A stretch of DNA of 64,000 nt. Source: Vespa crabro. Its lineage: Eukaryota; Arthropoda; Insecta; Hymenoptera; Vespidae. This document shows, piece after piece, positions 63,984 to 64,000 of the stretch. Numbering within the stretch: position 1 is the first letter of the stretch; each line of letters starts with the position of its first letter. Made by a program: the position numbers and the translations under genes. The stretch lies in NCBI RefSeq assembly GCF_910589235.1, contig NC_060964.1, positions 3,902,992 to 3,966,991 of the forward strand, read 5' to 3'. Below the pieces are notes generated by a model, which ran no database searches, was not told the origin of the DNA, and worked only from the letters and a program-made list of their open reading frames with translations.

Positions 63984-63985
63984 GA
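63952..63985 (-). promoter_or_regulatory. Candidate Inr-DPE core promoter for Slo2 isoform A
   Basis: On the minus strand an arthropod-type initiator TCAGT (63985-63981, A+1 at 63983) is followed by GGATC at exactly +28 to +32 (63956-63952). That matches the DPE consensus RGWYV at the spacing the motif requires. The surrounding 150 bp is GC-richer than average (CAACGTCAACGCC, GCGCGCGCC). There is no TATA box, as expected for DPE promoters. Short motifs recur by chance, so support is moderate. Confidence 0.35.
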
Positions 63986-64000
63986 GAAACGATAACTTGC

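Overview
The window is nuclear DNA from an insect, probably a hymenopteran. It is AT-rich and dense in (GA/CT)n, (TA)n and poly(A/T) tracts, introns are very long, and the only coding sequence is a few short exons. I see no bacterial or organellar genes, no rRNA, no intact tRNA and no CRISPR array. The species call is an inference from composition and exon similarity.

One gene is recognisable. It lies on the minus strand and spans nearly the whole window: the 5' part of a Slo2 (KCNT, Slack/Slick-type) sodium-activated potassium channel gene. Three shared exons (5716-5795, 3301-3400, 1937-2135) join in perfect phase. They encode the family's N-terminal VRVEYYVNENTFKERL block, S1, the glycosylatable S1-S2 loop and S2. 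The gene continues off the left edge, where the rest of the membrane domain and the RCK domains should lie.

Upstream (to the right) are three separate candidate first coding exons: C at 25123-25202, B at 31880-32127 and A at 62078-62586. Each opens with its own ATG and ends in '..AG|GT' after two bases of an Arg codon, so each can splice directly to the exon at 5795. This is the layout expected for alternative promoters giving different cytoplasmic N-termini, as in mammalian Slack-A/Slack-B. The longest intron (A to 5795) is about 56 kb and contains a textbook recursive splice site (CAG|GTAAGT) at 59183-59195.

Region by region: 1-5.8 kb holds the shared exons, with a 15-bp minisatellite and a separate 44-bp tandem repeat in one intron and a piggyBac-type MITE in another. 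5.8-25 kb is intron with a CRE/TATA cluster, a tRNA-derived SINE relic, an unusually regular (ACT)n array and a possible plus-strand 60-nt exon. 25-32 kb carries first exons C and B and a CpG-dense patch near 27 kb. 32-62 kb is intron with a second piggyBac-type MITE, a mariner-type MITE, a pair of ~165-bp inverted repeats, a CpG-dense patch with a donor site at 51.3 kb, and the recursive splice site. 62-64 kb holds first exon A and a candidate Inr/DPE promoter.

Most other open frames longer than 60 codons run through simple repeats or AT-rich intron and are not supported as genes.
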